This document shows, piece after piece, positions 59,595 to 64,000 of a stretch of DNA of 64,000 nucleotides. A program made the translations under genes and the position numbers. The stretch is from positions 806,001 to 870,000 of the forward strand of contig NZ_NBYO01000001.1 in the NCBI RefSeq assembly GCF_002238045.1. The letters run 5' to 3'. A model generated the notes under the pieces. It saw nothing but the letters and a program-made list of their open reading frames with translations. It made no database searches and was not told the DNA's origin. How positions within the stretch are numbered: position 1 is the stretch's first letter; every line of letters begins with the position of its first letter. The DNA is from Notoacmeibacter marinus (GTDB lineage: Bacteria; Pseudomonadota; Alphaproteobacteria; Rhizobiales; Rhizobiaceae).

Positions 59595-59996
59595 GAGCCG
59601 CCTCTTCTATCGCACCCGACACCAATGGAATAGATGACGAATTAAAGCGGCGAAACAGGCATTCAAGCTGTAACCGTGACAGAGGAGACGTTTAAAGCCC
59701 CGGCCCATCCTTCGAGGACAAGAAAGAGCTTTACCCCCGCGATGACGGCAGGAAAGATACAAAGACAGCATCTCTTTTGGAGACAACCAGCTGGACCATG
59801 CTGTTTGGGACTATCGCGCGGATCATCGTGGCTGTTCTTCTAGAATATTCGATTTCGGCAGCGGCGCAAAAAGCCCGCCTCAGCTTTCTGGAACGTCGGC
59901 ATCGCCGTGGCGATCTGCGGCGTACTGTTTGGCCAGGGCAGGCTCTCTTTAGCGGCGGGAAAGCCGCGCCCGCAGCATGATCCGAGCCGATTCAGC
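59595..59996. other. Intergenic stretch, at most a doubtful 60-aa frame
   Basis: The only open frame of note runs at 59777-59980 (or from an ATG at 59798) with a short hydrophobic start (MLFGTIARIIVAVLLEYSI) and a basic tail. A second hydrophobic stretch (FWNVGIAVAICGVLFGQ) lies in another frame at about 59888-59938, which hints at a small, frameshifted membrane-protein gene, but neither is supported by a good start or known family. No RNA gene or terminator was recognised. Confidence 0.35.
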
Positions 59997-61421
59997 TTAT
60001 GCCGCGCAGTACCAGACGTGCTTGACGGTCATATAATTGTCCAGTCCTTCGGAGCCGCCTTCGCGCCCGTAACCGCTTGACTTCACCCCACCGAACGGTG
60101 TTTCCGGCATGGATGCTTCCAGCGTGTTGATCGACAGGTTGCCGACTTCGACTTCGTCCACCAGACGGTCGATATAGTCGGCGCGATTGGTGAATGCGTA
60201 GCCGGCAAGACCGTAAGGAACCGAATTGGCCTTCTCGATCGCATCGTCCAGAGACCGAACCGAATTGATGACCGCCAACGGGCCGAACGGCTCTTCCTGC
60301 ATGATCCGCGCATCGTCCGGCGCGTTCAGCACGACCGTGGGCTGAAGGAAGTAGCCCTCATTGCCATGCCGCGCGCCGCCGGTGGCGATAGTCGCGCCCT
60401 TCTGCCGCGCATCCTCGATAAGCTCGGTCAGAGCGGGCAGCCGCCGGCTATTGGCCAGCGGACCCATCTCGACTCCTTCATCCAGACCGTTGCCGACAAC
60501 CGTCGCGGCCGCGCGGGAAACGAAGGCCGAAGCGAACGTATCGAACAGGCTTTCATGAACGAAGAAGCGGGTCGGCGAGGTGCAGACCTGTCCGGCATTG
60601 CGCATCTTGCGAACTGCGCCAGCCTGGCCTGCGTCCTGCGCGCCGGCATCCTCGCAGACGATGACCGGCGCATGTCCGCCAAGCTCCATCAGAACCGATG
60701 TCATATTTTCGGAGGCCATCGTCGTCAGATGCCGCCCGATGGCGGTCGAACCGGTAAAGGCGACGAGACGGACGGGGTCCTGCGGAATGAGATGGGCGGA
60801 TATCGCCGCCGGATCGCCGAAGACGAGGTTCAGAACGCCGCGTGGCAAACCGGCATCCTCAAAGGCTTTGGCGATGTGAATAGCCCCGGCGGGGGTCTCT
60901 TCGGCCGCTTTCAGAATGACGGAGCAGCCCGCCGCCAAGGCGCCGCCGATCTTCCGGGCGGGCTGGCTCATGGGAAAGTTCCATGGCGCGAAAGCCGCGA
61001 CAACGCCGATAGGCTGGTGATGAACGGCAAATTTCTGCCCCTTCGGGGCGGGAATGATCCGGCCATATGTGCGCATCGCCTCGCCGGCGTCCCATTCGAA
61101 GAACTCTGCGCCGCGAATAACTTCGAGCCGGGCCTGTGCGAGCGGCTTTCCCTGTTCGAGCGTGATGGCCTGGGCGATAGTCTCCTGGCGTTCGCGCATC
61201 AGCCGGGCGGCGCGTAGAATGATGTCGGCGCGATCTCGCGGCGACGTCCGGCTCCATATCCGAAGGCCCGCCTGCGCGGCGGTCAGCGCGTCGTCCAGAT
61301 CGCTCGTCTGCGCACATGGCAAACGGCCGATCACAGCCTCGGTCGCCGGATTGACCACCGGCATATCCGTAGCCGAGCCGCGCCATTCGCCTGCGATGTA
61401 GAGCTTCAGTTCAGGGTACAT
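59997..61421 (-). CDS. NAD(P)-dependent aldehyde dehydrogenase (succinate-semialdehyde dehydrogenase-like)
   Basis: ALDH-superfamily enzyme of 474 residues. Catalytic parts: FAPWNFPMSQPARKIGGALAAGC with Asn about residue 145, ELGGHAPVIV with the general-base Glu, and AGQVCTSPTRFFVHE with the nucleophilic Cys near 280; PFGGVKSSGYGREGG closes it. It is closest in pattern to succinate-semialdehyde and 2,5-dioxovalerate dehydrogenases. The ATG at 61421 (MYPELKLYIAGEW) has GGAGG about 10 bases upstream. A LysR gene, an aspartate dehydrogenase and a DHDPS-family gene adjoin, suggesting a shared catabolic pathway; the aldehyde is not known. Confidence 0.88.
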   Translation of the reverse strand: MYPELKLYIAGEWRGSATDMPVVNPATEAVIGRLPCAQTSDLDDALTAAQAGLRIWSRTSPRDRADIILRAARLMRERQETIAQAITLEQGKPLAQARLEVIRGAEFFEWDAGEAMRTYGRIIPAPKGQKFAVHHQPIGVVAAFAPWNFPMSQPARKIGGALAAGCSVILKAAEETPAGAIHIAKAFEDAGLPRGVLNLVFGDPAAISAHLIPQDPVRLVAFTGSTAIGRHLTTMASENMTSVLMELGGHAPVIVCEDAGAQDAGQAGAVRKMRNAGQVCTSPTRFFVHESLFDTFASAFVSRAAATVVGNGLDEGVEMGPLANSRRLPALTELIEDARQKGATIATGGARHGNEGYFLQPTVVLNAPDDARIMQEEPFGPLAVINSVRSLDDAIEKANSVPYGLAGYAFTNRADYIDRLVDEVEVGNLSINTLEASMPETPFGGVKSSGYGREGGSEGLDNYMTVKHVWYCAA

Positions 61422-61491
61422 TACGCCGACGCCTCCTTGATCCAGCGTCTCCAAATCAGGCAAGTGCGCCCATCACTTCAAGTGAATTAGC

Positions 61492-61520
61492 CGAATACCG
61501 ATATCGATTCGACGAATACC
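61492..61520 (-). promoter_or_regulatory. Repeat-rich candidate operator upstream of the aldehyde dehydrogenase
   Basis: CGAAT (61492-61496) and ATTCG (61507-61511) are inverted with a 10-bp spacer, and CGAATACC is repeated directly at 61513-61520. It lies about 75 bp before the aldehyde dehydrogenase start, between it and the LysR gene. The role is inference only. Confidence 0.35.
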
Positions 61521-61590
61521 AGCCCATCGCCGGACACGGCTCTCCGCACCCGACTGTCAAAACCAGGGACATGGCGGCGATCCCGCGACG

Positions 61591-62535
61591 CTAGCGTTGC
61601 GCGGCAGCAGTATGGAGCGCCTGCCGGAAGGCGAGTCCAGCCGGCGAAAGGCTGCCATCGGTTCGATAGGAAATACCGATGGGTCCCCGCCCGAATGGCA
61701 CAGCCCAGTCGAGCCGCGACAGATTGCCGTTTTCGATGTCCTGCGAGACCACTTCCGCCGGCATGAGACCAATCAGATCGCGCATCTGCAGGAGCGATCG
61801 GGTCGGCAGATAGGAGACCGACTCGATGGCGAGTTGAGGCTGGTATTGCCCTTCATTGACGAAGAACTGGTTGATCTGACGCCGCAATGTGGTCTCGAGC
61901 GGCGGGAGGATCCAACCGAACGGCTTGATCTGATCGAAGGACAGCGCCGCCTTCCCGGCCAACGGGTGCTGGTTGCCGACCACGGCGAGAACACGATCTT
62001 CGAACAGAATTTCCTGCGTGATCTTGTCGCGATGGCGATGCGACGGCAAACGCCCCACCACCATGTCGATCTCGCCTGAAAGCAGGGCCGGCATCAGTAC
62101 CTCATTGGTGCCCTCATTGATCTTGATCGCGACTTTCGGCCGTTCGGTCAGCAGACTGTCGATCGCCGCGGGCAGCAGGCTCGTGGATGCGGCAAGCAGA
62201 GTGCCGACCACCACCCGACCGCTATTGCCTTCATTGAGATCGTCGAGCTCCTGCGCGGCGTTCGACACCTGCGCGAAGATAAGCTTGCCATGACGGATCA
62301 GGGTCTGACCGAAAACGGTCGGAATCACGCCCCGGTTCGTGCGGCTGAACAGCTTCACCTCGAAATCGAGTTCGAGATCCTGAATCATCTTGGTGGCGGC
62401 AGGCTGGGAAATGCCGAGCTCGCGCGCCGCGCTCTGTATATTGCCATGATCGCCCACGGCAACGAGCAGGCGCAGCTGGCGCAATTTAAGCCGGGTCAGG
62501 GCGCGGTCGACAATACGGGAATGCCTGGCGATCAT
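61591..62535 (-). CDS. LysR-family transcriptional regulator
   Basis: A 314-residue LysR regulator. The N-terminal helix-turn-helix has LKLRQLRLLVAVGDHGNIQSAARELGISQPAATKMIQDLE spread over about residues 16-55, of the GbpR/PcaQ/CbL-like group with 'SQPAATK'. It starts 8 bp after the aspartate dehydrogenase stop and likely shares its transcript, and it lies upstream of the aldehyde dehydrogenase. It probably controls this metabolic group and the divergent DHDPS-like gene, where an ATC-N9-GAT site is present. Confidence 0.9.
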   Translation of the reverse strand: MIARHSRIVDRALTRLKLRQLRLLVAVGDHGNIQSAARELGISQPAATKMIQDLELDFEVKLFSRTNRGVIPTVFGQTLIRHGKLIFAQVSNAAQELDDLNEGNSGRVVVGTLLAASTSLLPAAIDSLLTERPKVAIKINEGTNEVLMPALLSGEIDMVVGRLPSHRHRDKITQEILFEDRVLAVVGNQHPLAGKAALSFDQIKPFGWILPPLETTLRRQINQFFVNEGQYQPQLAIESVSYLPTRSLLQMRDLIGLMPAEVVSQDIENGNLSRLDWAVPFGRGPIGISYRTDGSLSPAGLAFRQALHTAAAQR

Positions 62536-62543
62536 AAGCGCTA

Positions 62544-63320
62544 CTATATGGCGATCGGCTGGAATGTCTGTTCCAGCTTGCTGACGGCGCTCATCGCCGC
62601 GAGAGCCGAACTGCGCGGATTGTTCGGCAAAGAGCGGCCCTTGATCTCAAAACGCAGACTTCCGAACTCCCCCTCCGCCTCGATCTGGTGGATATTCTCC
62701 GTAATGTCGGCGTCCGCGATCAATTGGACTTCCGTTGCGTCGAACCCGACCCCGGCCAGCGCGACGGCCGCCGCGACATTGGCGTTCTTCGGGTAGGCCA
62801 GCGCCGCCTCGCGGGCCGTGCCCTTGAAATGCGGCCATGCGCCGCTTTGAAGCCGGTCCAGATCCAGCGACGCCTCCGCCGGCGATCCCTTCCATCCGCC
62901 CGGCGGCTTGCGTCCGGTATAGGTCACGCGGTCCAGCCGACCGATACGGGCAGCCTGAAGGCAATCAAGCGCGCCGATGGCGCCGCTGGCAAGATGTAGC
63001 CGTGCCTTGCCGTGGCGCGCGGCCGCCTCCAGCTCTTCGTGCAACCTGATGTCGGCCAGCGCCCCGACCGAAACGGTAATGAGACTGATCCCACTGGCCA
63101 GAATGTCGGGACCGTAATAGGCGAGTGCGGTATGACCGGCGCAGTCGATCACCGCATCCAGATCGTCCGGCAGATCCTGAACGGCCGCGACCTGGAGCGG
63201 CTGACCCCGCTCGATACTTCTTTCACGCAGCAGAACTGCGCCCACCACATGGCCACGCTCTTCGAGAGCGGTGCTCACATAATGCGCGATCGCACCTTTT
63301 CCGATCAGGCCCAGTTTCAT
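62544..63320 (-). CDS. Aspartate dehydrogenase (NadX-like)
   Basis: NAD(P)-dependent L-aspartate dehydrogenase family, 258 residues. The N-terminal Rossmann motif MKLGLIGKGAIAHYVSTALEE, VIDCAGHTALAYYGPDIL, LHLASGAIGALDCLQAARIG and YPKNANVAAAVALAGVGF (which includes the conserved N-A-N-V segment) are all typical. In NAD synthesis the enzyme makes iminoaspartate; outside nad operons, as here, it more likely works in amino-acid catabolism or as a related amine dehydrogenase. The ATG at 63320 is chosen; a GTG at 63326 is possible. No nad gene is in view. Confidence 0.88.
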   Translation of the reverse strand: MKLGLIGKGAIAHYVSTALEERGHVVGAVLLRERSIERGQPLQVAAVQDLPDDLDAVIDCAGHTALAYYGPDILASGISLITVSVGALADIRLHEELEAAARHGKARLHLASGAIGALDCLQAARIGRLDRVTYTGRKPPGGWKGSPAEASLDLDRLQSGAWPHFKGTAREAALAYPKNANVAAAVALAGVGFDATEVQLIADADITENIHQIEAEGEFGSLRFEIKGRSLPNNPRSSALAAMSAVSKLEQTFQPIAI

Positions 63321-63372
63321 CGTCACATCTCTCTTTTCGCAATGAAGTAGCCTGAATTGAAAGGAGTTTGGT

Positions 63373-63387
63373 ATCGAAATTTTTGAT
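63373..63387. promoter_or_regulatory. Candidate LysR operator between aspartate dehydrogenase and DHDPS-like gene
   Basis: ATC-N9-GAT (63373-63387), a near-perfect 15-bp palindrome with a T-N11-A core, in the 158-bp divergent intergenic region. This is the classic LysR-type binding core. Target assignment to the neighbouring LysR protein is inference. Confidence 0.55.
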
Positions 63388-63478
63388 AGCCAGTTTTCGT
63401 CTTTCGCATTGGCTGCGGCGGCCGGACGCGCCCTTTTAGGCGGCTTTCACGAATAGCTGGCCAGGAAGGTACTGACAG

Positions 63479-64000
63479 ATGAAATACAAGGCTCTCGATG
63501 CGAAAGAGTATGCGCGCGAGAACATGAAGGGGATCTGGGCCGCCGCGCTCAACCCGTTCGACGGCGATCTGGCTCTCGACGAACAGGCGCTGCGATCCAA
63601 CATCCGCCACTGGATCGACGAACTGGACATTCAGGGCCTGTTCATCGCTGGCAAGCAGGGCGAGTTCTTCTCCATGAGCCTGGAGGAACGCAAACGCAAT
63701 TTCGAGATCGCGGTGGACGAATGCGCCGGAAAGGCCGGGGTGATCGTCTCCGTCTCGGACCAGAATATGAACACGGCCATGGAACTGGCCCTGCATGCGC
63801 AGGATTGCGGCGCCGACTATATCGTGCTGCACGCGCCGGTGCTGAGCTTCGTTCAGGATCGCGGCGAAGTTCTCTACCGCTACTACAAAGCATTTTGCGA
63901 CGAACTCGACATCGGCATCGCCATGTGGAGCCATCCCGATAGCGGCTACGTCATGCAGCCGGAGGAATGCGCGCGCATTGCCGAGCTGCCCAACATCGTG
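63479..64000 (+). CDS. Dihydrodipicolinate synthase/N-acetylneuraminate lyase family protein (3'-truncated)
   Basis: First 174 residues of a class I aldolase-like (beta/alpha)8 protein; the frame is open to the window edge. Family pattern: GIWAAALNPFDGDLALDEQALRSNIRHWIDE, GLFIAGKQGEFFSMSLEERKRN, VSVSDQNMNTAMELALHAQDCGADYIVL. Two DapA hallmarks are altered: the 'GTTGE' loop reads GKQGE, and the Tyr-Tyr after the fifth strand is replaced by HAPVLSF. It is therefore unlikely to be lysine-pathway DapA. The catalytic lysine lies beyond the edge. GGAAGG sits about 10 bases before the ATG. Divergent from the aspartate dehydrogenase gene with a LysR-type site between. Confidence 0.82.
   Translation, partial: MKYKALDAKEYARENMKGIWAAALNPFDGDLALDEQALRSNIRHWIDELDIQGLFIAGKQGEFFSMSLEERKRNFEIAVDECAGKAGVIVSVSDQNMNTAMELALHAQDCGADYIVLHAPVLSFVQDRGEVLYRYYKAFCDELDIGIAMWSHPDSGYVMQPEECARIAELPNIV

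Noticed and set aside
59777-59980. A 67-codon frame as a small membrane protein
   Set aside because: TTG start, only one short hydrophobic stretch in frame, no family; kept only as a note in the intergenic entry.
63479-64000. Naming the truncated gene dapA or nanA
   Set aside because: The DapA loop GTTGE reads GKQGE and the Tyr-Tyr site is HAPVLSF; the catalytic lysine region is outside the window, so only the superfamily is supported.

Overview
The window is about 62-65% GC (estimated by eye) and densely coded. It looks like a chromosomal segment of an alphaproteobacterium of the order Hyphomicrobiales (Rhizobiales). The grounds are the addA-trxA gene order, a 5-aminolevulinate synthase type HemA, a Brucella-like type II lumazine synthase (RibH2) under an FMN riboswitch, an anti-Shine-Dalgarno 'cuckoo/alpha-r14'-like sRNA, and the alphaproteobacterial make-up of the fds and phn operons. 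Nitrate respiration, phosphonate use and a sucrose-phosphate synthase would suit a marine or halotolerant member, but genus-level placement is a guess.

Layout. 1-8.7 kb is housekeeping: addA (5' cut by the window edge), trxA, hemA, a CsbD-like stress protein, an AI-2E/PerM-type permease, a tyrosine phosphatase and a DUF1636 metal-binding protein. 8.9-11.3 kb holds two riboswitch units in tandem: a two-aptamer glycine riboswitch before a DadA-type amino-acid dehydrogenase, then an FMN riboswitch before ribH2. 11.3-13.1 kb has ferredoxin-NADP reductase, the sRNA and a small secreted protein. 13.2-20.8 kb is a LysR gene and the NAD-dependent formate dehydrogenase operon fdsGBA-fdhD-fdsD, followed by a soluble cytochrome c with a perfect FNR box. 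20.9-24.9 kb has galE, an arginase/ornithine cyclodeaminase pair with a divergent Lrp regulator, and a GFA-family protein.

24.9-36.6 kb is the minus-strand respiratory nitrate operon narK1-narK2-narGHJI-ppiC with a divergent cysteine-poor Crp/Fnr regulator (NarR-like); FNR/FixK-type boxes (TTGA-N6-TCAA) occur here and also upstream of hemA and the cytochrome c gene. A decayed IS5-family transposase (about 36.6-37.2 kb) separates it from the C-P lyase region at 37.5-50.3 kb: phnGHIJ-GNAT-KL-hexapeptide acetyltransferase, then phnCDE1E2-DUF1045-phnMN. Each block is preceded by a recognisable PHO box. phnF, phnO and phnP are not seen; the DUF1045 2H-phosphoesterase-like protein probably replaces PhnP.

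50.5-58.8 kb is an accessory glycan island: a sucrose-phosphate synthase fused to a HAD phosphatase domain, two GT2-type and two GT4-type glycosyltransferases, a GT29 (sialyltransferase)-like protein and a GT28/MurG-like transferase. It is the least ordinary part of the window and the best candidate for an undescribed pathway. 58.8-64.0 kb has a second Crp/Fnr regulator and a catabolic-looking group: aldehyde dehydrogenase, LysR, aspartate dehydrogenase and a divergent, atypical dihydrodipicolinate-synthase-family protein that runs off the right edge. No rRNA, tRNA or CRISPR array was seen.
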